6,050 nt of DNA from JBPOIS01 sp052034295 (GTDB taxonomy: Bacteria; Pseudomonadota; Gammaproteobacteria; Pseudomonadales; Moraxellaceae). Positions within the stretch are counted from its first letter, which is position 1; every line of letters starts with the position of its first letter. The notes under the pieces were generated by a model that was given only the letters and a program-made list of their open reading frames with translations, was not told where the DNA came from and made no database searches. This document shows positions 1 to 5,626 of this stretch, one piece after another. The position numbers and the translations under genes are program-made. Location of the stretch: assembly GCA_052034295.1 (NCBI GenBank), contig JBPOIS010000024.1:1-6050 (forward strand), read 5' to 3'.

Positions 1-1492
1 CGTGGGCATCCTGACAGGCCACCGGCTGTAGACGTGCCGCCTGCTCCAGCTCCACCACATCGTCAAACCAGTGGCGCACCCCGTCCACCTCCTGATAATC
101 CTCATGGCCCTTGCCGGCCACCACCACCGCATCACCCGGCTGCGCGGCGGCCACCGCCTCGCGGATGGCCAGGCGCCGGTCCGGCTGCACCCTGCCCCGG
201 CCCGCCTGTGTGGCTGTGGCCCACGACGGGGCAGTCTGCATGTCGGCCAGAATCGCCTCAACCGCTTCACTGCGCGGGTTGTCGGCGGTCAGGATCACCT
301 GATCGGCCTGCTGCAGAGCCACCTCGGCCATCAGCGGCCGCTTGCCCCGGTCGCGGTCCCCACCACAGCCAAACACCACCCACAGCTGACCGGACACATG
401 GGGCCGCACACTGTCCAGCACCTGCTCCAGCGCATCGGGGGTGTGGGCGTAGTCGACCAGCAACAGCCGCGCCGGATCCGCCACCACCTGCATGCGCCCC
501 GGCGCACCGCGCAGCCTGGGAATGGCTGCCCTCAGGGCCTCCAGCCCCACCCCCAGCGCCATGGCCGCCGCCACCACCGCCAGCAGGTTGGCCACATTGA
601 AGCGGCCCAGCAGCGGCGAATGCACCGCCAGCTCACCCACGGGTGTCTGGATGCACAGGTCTGCCCCCTGCAGCGAAAACTGCGCCGAACGCACAAAGAA
701 TCCTGCCGACGCATCGACCAGGCTGTAGCGCCACACCCGCACCGAGGGGGCACAGGCCGCCTGCATCAACGCACTGGCCGGGTCATCGGCATTCAGCACC
801 GCCGTGTGCAGGGTCGGCCAGCCAAACAGCCGCGCCTTGGCGGCGGCATACGCGGCCATGTCACCGTGATAATCGAGGTGGTCCCGCGACAGGTTGGAAA
901 ACACCGCCACTTCAATCGGGGTGCCGCACAACCGCCCCTGCTCAAGTCCGTGTGAACTGGCCTCCAGGGCCGCAAACGTCGCCCCCTGCTGTGCGTAGTG
1001 GTGCAGGTGCTGCTGCAGGCTCAGCGCATCCAGCGTGGTGTGGCTGGAGGGCGTCAGGTCCGGCAGGATGCCATTGCCGGTGGTGCCCAGCACCGCCACC
1101 CGTTCCCCGTGCGCGGCCAGCAGCTCCGCCAGCAGACGGCTGATGGTGGTTTTGCCATTGGTGCCGGTCACTGCCGCCACCCGCAGCGGGGCCACTGGCT
1201 CCATGGCCTGCAAAAAACGCTGCTGCAGCACGCCCAGCCAGTCACGCAGCCTGGGCACCACCACCACACCAGCACCCGTCAGTGGCAGCTCGGTCAGCAC
1301 CAGCGCGGCCCCCTGTTGCAGGGCCTCGGTGGCAAACTGCTGCATCTGCACCAGCGGCAGACGCCCCTGTAGCGCCACATACACCTGTCCTGCCTTCAGC
1401 TGGCGATGGTCCAGCACCAGACCAGTGATGGCCACGTCCGGCAATCCAGCCTGTTCAGGCCACAGGGCAGCAAGGGCAACGGCAGCAGGCAT
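1..1492 (-). CDS. murE: UDP-MurNAc-tripeptide synthetase (meso-DAP-adding ligase), 3' end cut off
   Basis: Cytoplasmic Mur ligase that uses ATP to add meso-diaminopimelate to UDP-MurNAc-L-Ala-D-Glu in peptidoglycan precursor synthesis. I translated 497 residues from the ATG at 1492. An in-frame TGA (the ftsI stop) lies four codons upstream, so no longer start is possible. Visible landmarks: N-terminal UDP-binding domain with LDHRQLKAG at 27-35; ATP-binding P-loop GTNGKTT at 110-116; EASSHGL at 178-184; SNLSRDHLDYHG at 199-210; the Lys of AAKARLF (about 219), expected to be carbamylated; LLGRFNVAN near 294-302; DYAHTPDAL at 347-355; the diamino-acid-specificity motif DNPR at 404-407; and GKGHEDYQ at 460-467. 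The family is about 490-500 residues, so only a few C-terminal residues are missing. A GAGGA ribosome-binding site overlaps the ftsI stop, implying translational coupling. Small departures from consensus: DHR for the usual DSR, and SEAV for SEDP after DNPR. murF is the expected next gene off the edge. Confidence 0.96.
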   Translation of the reverse strand, partial: MPAAVALAALWPEQAGLPDVAITGLVLDHRQLKAGQVYVALQGRLPLVQMQQFATEALQQGAALVLTELPLTGAGVVVVPRLRDWLGVLQQRFLQAMEPVAPLRVAAVTGTNGKTTISRLLAELLAAHGERVAVLGTTGNGILPDLTPSSHTTLDALSLQQHLHHYAQQGATFAALEASSHGLEQGRLCGTPIEVAVFSNLSRDHLDYHGDMAAYAAAKARLFGWPTLHTAVLNADDPASALMQAACAPSVRVWRYSLVDASAGFFVRSAQFSLQGADLCIQTPVGELAVHSPLLGRFNVANLLAVVAAAMALGVGLEALRAAIPRLRGAPGRMQVVADPARLLLVDYAHTPDALEQVLDSVRPHVSGQLWVVFGCGGDRDRGKRPLMAEVALQQADQVILTADNPRSEAVEAILADMQTAPSWATATQAGRGRVQPDRRLAIREAVAAAQPGDAVVVAGKGHEDYQEVDGVRHWFDDVVELEQAARLQPVACQDAH

Positions 1493-1498
1493 GGCAGG

Positions 1499-1503
1499 TC
1501 CTC
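1499..1503 (-). promoter_or_regulatory. Ribosome-binding site of murE, overlapping the ftsI stop codon
   Basis: Read on the minus strand, TGAGGACCTGCCATG contains GAGGA six bases before the murE ATG. Its first two bases are the last two of the ftsI TGA. This fixes the murE start and suggests that ribosomes finishing ftsI reinitiate on murE. Confidence 0.7.
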
Positions 1504-3358
1504 AGGCTTTGGGTTTGCGGGCAGCAGCAGGGTCTTCAAGCGGCTTGTCCAGCGGCACATTGCGCAGCCGCAGTGACTCCTGCATGATTTTGGCAAAAAT
1601 CGGCGCCGACACCAGACCGCCGTAGTATTTGCCCACCGGGTTCTCGACCACCACCGCCAGCACGATCTGCGGGTTGCTGGCCGGGGCCATGCCCACGAAC
1701 AGGGCGCGGTAGTCGTTTTGCGAATAGCCCTTGCCATCCGGACGCAGCTTGTGGGCGGTGCCGGTCTTGCCGGCCACCCGGTAGCCAGGAATGGCTGCCT
1801 GCGGCGCAGTGCCCTCCTTGCTGGTCACGCCCTCCAGCATACTGACCACATGGTGGGCAATTTCCGGGGCCAGCACCCGCGTGCCCGGCACCGGCTGGTC
1901 CTGGCGCAGCAGGGTCAGGTCACGCTTGAGCCCCCCCGAGGCCAGGGTGGCATAGGCCTGCGCCAGCTGCACGGCGGTGACGTTGATGGCGTAGCCATAG
2001 GACATGGTGGCCACTTCAGCCACATTCCACAGGCTGGGCGGCAGGATCATGCCGCTGCTTTCTCCGGGAAAATGCAGCGCCGTGCGCTGGCCGAAACCCA
2101 TGCGCTGGTAAAACAGCGGCAGGGTCTGCGGCGGCAGGGACAGGGCGATCTTGGCCGAGGCCACGTTGCTGGATTTGACCAGCAAGGTCTGCAGATTGAT
2201 GGTGCCCAGATTGCCGTGGTCACGGATGCGGTGGTTGCCGACCACCAGCGAACCGGGGGCGGTGTTGATCAGGCTGCTGGGGGTGTATTTGCCCGATTCC
2301 AGTGCCGCCGAGACGGTCATCGCCTTCATGGTTGAGCCCGGCTCAAACATGTCGACCGCAGCGCGGTTGCGCATGGCGTCCTTGTTGGTCAGACCCGTGG
2401 TGCCATTGTTGGGGTTGTACGAGGGCCAGGAGCACATGGCGAGGATTTCGCCGCTGTTGACATCCACCGCCACGGCCGTGGCGCTGCGCGCGTTGTTGGC
2501 GATGCCGCCGGCCGTCAGCTCGCGGTACATGATGTACTGCAGCCGCGAATCCAGTGACAGGGTCACATCCTGTCCCGGCTGCGCGGGCTCGATCAGCTCC
2601 ACTTCCTTGATGCGGTTGCCCTGTTTGTCGCGCATCACCCGCATTTTGCCATCGTGGCCGGCCAGCAGCTTGTTGTAGGCCATTTCCAGCCCTTCGATGC
2701 CCTGATCGCGGCTGTTGGTCAGGCCGATGATCTGTGCGTTCGGCTGGGCCTGCGGATAGAAACGCTGGTATTCAGTCTTCGGGTACACCGACTGAAAACG
2801 CCGGTCCAGCACGACTTTGGCCACCTCCGGCGGCATCTGCCGCTTGAGCACCAGAAAGCGGGATCTGGGCTTGTCGGCGATTTTTTGCCGCAGCTCATCC
2901 ACCGGCATGCCGACGGCCAGCGCCAGGGCCTCCAGATCAAACACCCGCCGGTCCAGCTTGCGGCGCAGGCTCTTGCTGGCCGGGTTTTTGGCCAGATCCT
3001 CCAGCAGTTGTTTGCGCTCCTCAACGGCGTCCAGATACTCCTTGGTGTCCAGCCACAGGGTGGTCATGGGGGTACTGACCGCCAGCGGCACCCCATTGCG
3101 GTCACGGATGATGCCCCGATAGGCGTGCACCGTGTCGGTCCGCATGATCATGGCATCGGCCTTGGCCTGCAGGAAGCGGTGGCTGAGCACCTGCAGGTAA
3201 AAGGCCCGCAGCAGGATCACCACAAAAATCGCCACACAGATGATCCACAGGATGGTGAACCGGCCCTGATCGCTGGACAGGGGGTTGCGCGGGGTGGTGC
3301 TGGCGCGCCGTGCCGGGCGCTTGTGCGGGCGGACCGCTGGAGAATTCACCGGAGCCAT
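1502..3358 (-). CDS. ftsI: Septal peptidoglycan D,D-transpeptidase FtsI (penicillin-binding protein 3)
   Basis: Class B penicillin-binding protein of the divisome that cross-links septal peptidoglycan in the periplasm, working with the glycosyltransferase FtsW under activation by FtsQLB/FtsN. Length is 618 residues, against 588 in E. coli. Order: basic, proline-rich cytoplasmic tail (1-34); one membrane anchor at about 35-55; pedestal domain with RGIIRDRNG at 81-89; transpeptidase domain from about 265. The three catalytic motifs are present: S342-T-M-K345 (nucleophile Ser342), S396-S-N398, and K531-T-G533. The residue after the catalytic Lys is Ala, where most FtsI proteins have Pro. The region about 105-170 (charged, helix-like) is longer than in E. 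coli and recalls Acinetobacter FtsI. The start ATG lies 3 bases after the ftsL stop behind only a weak GGA (minus strand GGAATAACTCATG), so coupling to ftsL is likely. The stop is 9 bases before murE. Confidence 0.97.
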   Translation of the reverse strand: MAPVNSPAVRPHKRPARRASTTPRNPLSSDQGRFTILWIICVAIFVVILLRAFYLQVLSHRFLQAKADAMIMRTDTVHAYRGIIRDRNGVPLAVSTPMTTLWLDTKEYLDAVEERKQLLEDLAKNPASKSLRRKLDRRVFDLEALALAVGMPVDELRQKIADKPRSRFLVLKRQMPPEVAKVVLDRRFQSVYPKTEYQRFYPQAQPNAQIIGLTNSRDQGIEGLEMAYNKLLAGHDGKMRVMRDKQGNRIKEVELIEPAQPGQDVTLSLDSRLQYIMYRELTAGGIANNARSATAVAVDVNSGEILAMCSWPSYNPNNGTTGLTNKDAMRNRAAVDMFEPGSTMKAMTVSAALESGKYTPSSLINTAPGSLVVGNHRIRDHGNLGTINLQTLLVKSSNVASAKIALSLPPQTLPLFYQRMGFGQRTALHFPGESSGMILPPSLWNVAEVATMSYGYAINVTAVQLAQAYATLASGGLKRDLTLLRQDQPVPGTRVLAPEIAHHVVSMLEGVTSKEGTAPQAAIPGYRVAGKTGTAHKLRPDGKGYSQNDYRALFVGMAPASNPQIVLAVVVENPVGKYYGGLVSAPIFAKIMQESLRLRNVPLDKPLEDPAAARKPKA

Positions 3359-3361
3359 GAG

Positions 3362-3718
3362 TTATTCCAGGGCAGACGCAGGGACAGGGGAAGGCGCAGG
3401 GTGTGGCGGCGAGACATTCACCGTCACGGTCTGGGTGGGGGGTGGCGAGTACATGCCCAGCCGCATCACCGCCCGACCGCCGATCTGGGTGGTGGCCCCA
3501 AAGGTTTGCTGCTCAATCAGCAACCGGCTCCACTCCACATCCAGCCGCTCGCGCTCACGGCGCTCCTGTTGCAGCTGGCCAAAGGCTTCGCGGTATTGAT
3601 AGACCTGATGGGTGACCCCCAATGCACTGCCGATGACTGCCAGTAGCAGCAACAGGGCCGCCCCCCAGTCCAGCCACCGGGATGCAGGCCGGGGGGCCTG
3701 TTTGCGATGTTTGGGCAT
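3362..3718 (-). CDS. ftsL: Cell division protein FtsL
   Basis: Small bitopic inner-membrane protein that joins FtsB and FtsQ in the divisome and passes the activating signal to FtsW-FtsI. The 118-residue product has a short basic cytoplasmic end (MPKHRKQ), one hydrophobic segment at about 18-36 (ALLLLLAVIGSALG) and a charged coiled-coil-like stretch at about 40-70 (QYREAFGQLQQERRERERLD) in the periplasm. This is the usual FtsL plan. After the MRLGMYSPPP element (85-94) comes a proline/serine/threonine/valine-rich tail to 118, probably disordered. FtsL is poorly conserved, so the call rests on topology, size and position between rsmH and ftsI. The ATG shares one base with the rsmH stop (TGATG). 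Confidence 0.92.
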   Translation of the reverse strand: MPKHRKQAPRPASRWLDWGAALLLLLAVIGSALGVTHQVYQYREAFGQLQQERRERERLDVEWSRLLIEQQTFGATTQIGGRAVMRLGMYSPPPTQTVTVNVSPPHPAPSPVPASALE

Positions 3719-4644
3719 CAGGGTTCCTCCACCCGCTCGGCCACCCGCAGCCAGGCACTGCGCGCGCGCGGGTTGGCGGTGACTTCGGCCTCATCGGCGG
3801 CAATGCGCGGGCCCTTGCGCAGCGGGGGACGCAGCGCACCGGCCACTGGCCAGCCGTCTGACTGGTCCTGTGAATGCTGCTGGATGAACTGCTTGACCCG
3901 GCGGTCCTCCAGCGAATGAAAGCTGATCACCGCCAGCCGCCCCCCTGGGCTGAGCAGCGGGATGGTCTGCTGCAAAAACAGGTCCAGATCGGCCAGCTCG
4001 GCATTCACCGCAATGCGGATGGCCTGAAAGCTGCGCGTGGCGGGGTGCTTGTGTTTTTCCCAGCGCGGGTGCGCGGTCTTGATCAGCTCGGCCAGCGCCA
4101 CCGTGCGGGTGATCGGGCCGTGTGTGGCGAGGTGCTGCTTGATGGCCCGGGCGATGCGGCGGCTGTAGCGCTCCTCGCCATACTGGTACAGCACATCGGC
4201 CAGCTCGGTTTCGCCCCACTGCATCAGCAGCTCGGCCGCCGTGGCCCCGCGGCTGTTGTCCATGCGCATGTCCAGCGGACCATCCTGCAAAAAGGAAAAG
4301 CCCCGCCCGGCCTGATCCAGCTGCGGGGAAGACACACCCAGATCGGCCATAATGCCGTCCACCGCCGTCACCCCCTGTGCGGCCAGCTCAGGCTGCAGCC
4401 GCGCATAGCTGGCGTGGATCATCACCAGCCGGGGGTCTTCCTGCATGAGGGCCTGACCCACCTGCTGGGCCTCCGGATCCTTGTCAAAGGCATACACCCG
4501 GCTGTCCGCATCCAGCCGGGCCAGCAGGGCACGGCAATGCCCACCACGGCCAAAGGTGGCGTCCACAAAGCAGCCGTGCGTGCGACCTGCCAGCAGCTGC
4601 TCAATGGTCTGATGCTGTAAAACAGAAATGTGTGCGCCGGTCAT
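3718..4644 (-). CDS. rsmH: 16S rRNA (cytosine(1402)-N4)-methyltransferase RsmH (MraW)
   Basis: S-adenosylmethionine-dependent enzyme that N4-methylates C1402 of 16S rRNA in the decoding centre; it is usually the first or second gene of the dcw cluster. The 308-residue length is normal for the family. Visible motifs: SAM-binding DATFGRGGH at 28-36; acidic strand end DKDP at 54-57; DLGVSSPQLD at 101-110; GPLDMRMD at 122-129; YGEERYSRRIARAI at 155-168; HPATRSFQAIRI at 200-211; ISFHSLEDR at 240-248; and the C-terminal NPRARSAWLR at 291-300. The N-terminus HISVLQHQTIEQLL matches the usual H-x-x-V-L-x-x-E/Q beginning, supporting ATG 4644. The ribosome-binding site is weak (GGAT/GGGG before GTATG). 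Here it is the first gene of the operon, because the next gene upstream is divergent. mraZ, which often precedes it, is absent from the window. Confidence 0.97.
   Translation of the reverse strand: MTGAHISVLQHQTIEQLLAGRTHGCFVDATFGRGGHCRALLARLDADSRVYAFDKDPEAQQVGQALMQEDPRLVMIHASYARLQPELAAQGVTAVDGIMADLGVSSPQLDQAGRGFSFLQDGPLDMRMDNSRGATAAELLMQWGETELADVLYQYGEERYSRRIARAIKQHLATHGPITRTVALAELIKTAHPRWEKHKHPATRSFQAIRIAVNAELADLDLFLQQTIPLLSPGGRLAVISFHSLEDRRVKQFIQQHSQDQSDGWPVAGALRPPLRKGPRIAADEAEVTANPRARSAWLRVAERVEEP
3724..3730 (-). promoter_or_regulatory. Strong ribosome-binding site of ftsL inside the rsmH 3' end
   Basis: On the minus strand GGAGGAA sits five bases (CCCTG) before the ftsL ATG, inside the last codons of rsmH. 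It settles the start at 3718 even though that start overlaps the rsmH stop. It is the best Shine-Dalgarno match in this operon. Confidence 0.7.
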
Positions 4645-4673
4645 ACCCCATCCAGATCCCTGTGTACCGCCAT
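4641..4673 (-). other. Possible 10-codon leader ORF overlapping the rsmH start
   Basis: On the minus strand an ATG at 4673 opens a frame of ten codons (MAVHRDLDGV) ending in TGA at 4641-4643. The TGA overlaps the rsmH ATG as ATGA, the classic arrangement for termination-reinitiation coupling. There is no clear Shine-Dalgarno sequence before its ATG, and the ATG lies at the centre of a palindrome, so it could equally be chance. No family is recognisable in so short a peptide. Confidence 0.2.
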
Positions 4674-4681
4674 GGCGCTAC
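4664..4681. promoter_or_regulatory. 18-base near-perfect palindrome in the rsmH leader (candidate operator or hairpin)
   Basis: The plus strand reads GTACCGCCATGGCGCTAC. It is symmetric about 4672/4673, with a 10-base perfect core (CGCCATGGCG) flanked by GTA/TAC arms and a single mismatched pair (4667/4678). It lies 20-37 bases before the rsmH ATG and just downstream of the proposed -10 box. That position would suit a repressor operator or an mRNA leader hairpin. No known regulator site is recognised. Confidence 0.35.
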
Positions 4682-4691
4682 AAAAACCTGC

Positions 4692-4720
4692 ACTATAGCA
4701 GTGCCCTGCCCCGGACTGAA
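4692..4720 (-). promoter_or_regulatory. Candidate sigma70-type promoter of the rsmH-ftsL-ftsI-murE operon
   Basis: On the minus strand, TATAGT (plus coordinates 4692-4697, 5 of 6 matches to TATAAT) is preceded by a 17-base spacer and TTCAGT (4715-4720, 3 of 6 matches to TTGACA). A transcript would start near 4685, giving a leader of about 40 bases. The -10 overlaps a short inverted repeat, GCACT-ATAGC-AGTGC, at 4690-4704. The -35 is poor, so the call is tentative. Confidence 0.3.
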
Positions 4721-4788
4721 CTGCCCGGCTGTCCCTGTGTGCAAAATATCGTGTAACCATGCCTGCACAAAAGCCCCGCACAACCGCT

Positions 4789-4842
4789 TTGACCCGGCTG
4801 GCGGGGCTGGCCAGACTGGACAGGGTGTCTTTTTTGCTGGAG
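4789..4842 (+). promoter_or_regulatory. Weak candidate promoter and ribosome-binding site for the DUF421 gene
   Basis: TTGACC at 4789-4794 (5 of 6 to the -35 consensus) is followed after 17 bases by CAGACT at 4812-4817 (3 of 6 to the -10 consensus). GGAG at 4839-4842 lies ten bases before the ATG at 4853, a somewhat long spacing. Apart from the minus-strand signals at 4641-4720, I see nothing else in the 208-base divergent region. Confidence 0.2.
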
Positions 4843-4852
4843 TTTTGGCCCG

Positions 4853-5626
4853 ATGCCCACGCCTGTCACCGGTCTGGACTGGACCCGGATGTTCTGGGGG
4901 GAGCACACCCAGTGGCTGTTTTTGCTGGAGGTGTGCCTGCGCACCGCCGTGATGTTTGGCTGGCTGGTGCTGATGATGCGCCTGATCGGCAAGCGCGGTG
5001 TGGGTCAGGTCAGCATGGTCGAGCTGGCCTTTATCATGTCAATGGGTTCGGCGGCTGGTGACCCGATGTTTTATCCGGATGTGCCGCTGCTGCCCGCCCT
5101 GCTGTGCATCACCGTGCTGGTGCTGCTGCACCGGATGATGACCTGGCTGGTGGTGCGCGACGAAGCGGTGGAAACCCTGCTGGAAGGCGTCCCGCATGAG
5201 CTGATCCGCGACGGGCGGATCAATCTGGATGGCCTGCAACAGGCCCGGCTGAGCAAGGAAGACCTGTTTGAATTCCTGCGCGTGGCCAACATCCGCCAGC
5301 TGGGCCAGGTGCAGCGGGCCTATCAGGAACAAAATGGCCAGATCTCATTGCTGCACCAGCCGTGCGGCGATTCGCCGCTGGGTCTGCCGATCGTGCCGCC
5401 CTGGGACCTCGAAGCCCCGGAGCGCCAGTCTGGCGAGGCAGCCTGCCCTGACCAGCCGCTGGCCTGTCTGGACTGTGGCCACTGCAACCACACCGCGCAG
5501 ACTGCCTGCCCACACTGCGGTGGACAGGACTGGACCCCGGCATGCCGGGATCCCCTGCGACCGGTCACTCCAGAATCTGGAAATCCCGTGCCGTCATGCG
5601 GTCAATCGCACAGTCCAGATTGCTGA
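4853..5626 (+). CDS. DUF421 (YetF/YcaP-like) inner-membrane protein with C-terminal zinc-ribbon-like segment
   Basis: Predicted inner-membrane protein of the DUF421 family, whose biochemical role is not firmly known. Length is 257 residues. N-terminal part: hydrophobic segments at about 20-43, 55-66 and 77-101, with family landmarks GKRGVGQVS at 46-54 and GSAAGDPMFY at 65-74. A soluble domain of about 103-185 follows, with LIRDGRINLDGL (117-128), the characteristic LFEFLRVANI (138-147) and LGLPIVPP (176-183). Next are two Cys pairs, C205-x2-C208 and C219-x2-C222, with a further Cys at 211, which look like a zinc ribbon; similar Cys-pair tails occur on some DUF421 proteins as I recall them. 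The last 20 or so residues (from 238) are rich in Pro and Ser and are encoded on the antisense of the convergent gene. ATG 4853 is chosen because DWTRMFWGE (9-17) corresponds to the usual start region; Met13 is a less likely alternative. It is divergent from rsmH and probably monocistronic. Confidence 0.9.
   Translation: MPTPVTGLDWTRMFWGEHTQWLFLLEVCLRTAVMFGWLVLMMRLIGKRGVGQVSMVELAFIMSMGSAAGDPMFYPDVPLLPALLCITVLVLLHRMMTWLVVRDEAVETLLEGVPHELIRDGRINLDGLQQARLSKEDLFEFLRVANIRQLGQVQRAYQEQNGQISLLHQPCGDSPLGLPIVPPWDLEAPERQSGEAACPDQPLACLDCGHCNHTAQTACPHCGGQDWTPACRDPLRPVTPESGNPVPSCGQSHSPDC
5532..5553 (-). terminator. GC-rich hairpin just past the stop of the MBL-fold gene (no U tract)
   Basis: In the minus-strand transcript, 11 bases after the stop codon of the MBL-fold gene, a 22-base stretch can pair as a nine-pair stem (GGAUCCCGG with CCGGGGUCC, including one G-U pair) around a CAUG loop. 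Its core is the perfect palindrome CCCGGCATGCCGGG at 5536-5549. No run of U follows, so it is at best a Rho-assisted terminator or an mRNA 3'-end protector. On the plus strand the G-U pair becomes a C-A mismatch, so the hairpin favours the minus transcript. It lies inside the DUF421 coding region. Confidence 0.3.

Noticed and set aside
71..955. 294-residue plus-strand open frame opposite murE
   Set aside because: Low-complexity His/Arg/Gln/Pro-rich translation typical of antisense frames in GC-rich DNA; the minus strand has an unmistakable MurE with all motifs.
1931..1937. Run of seven C (G7 on the coding strand) in ftsI, as a possible phase-variation tract
   Set aside because: It simply encodes Gly-Gly in an essential gene, is short, and sits in a GC-rich context; no sign of frameshifting.
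2654..3646. 330-residue plus-strand open frame opposite ftsI and ftsL
   Set aside because: It spans the junction of two well-supported minus-strand genes and shows no recognisable domain; a GC-rich shadow frame.
3874..4620. 248-residue plus-strand open frame opposite rsmH
   Set aside because: Gln/His/Gly-rich shadow of RsmH codons, without family motifs.
4739..4756. AT-rich GTGCAAAATATCGTGTAA as a possible promoter or regulator site
   Set aside because: No partner hexamer at proper spacing on either strand; I could not support a specific role.
4601..4906. 101-residue minus-strand frame across the divergent region
   Set aside because: Runs through the start of the DUF421 gene and into rsmH in another frame; composition looks random and there is no ribosome-binding site.
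4831..4930. 12-base direct repeat TTTTTGCTGGAG at 4831-4842 and 4919-4930
   Set aside because: About one 12-base repeat pair is expected by chance in a window this long; one copy is the ribosome-binding region and the other codes for FLLE.
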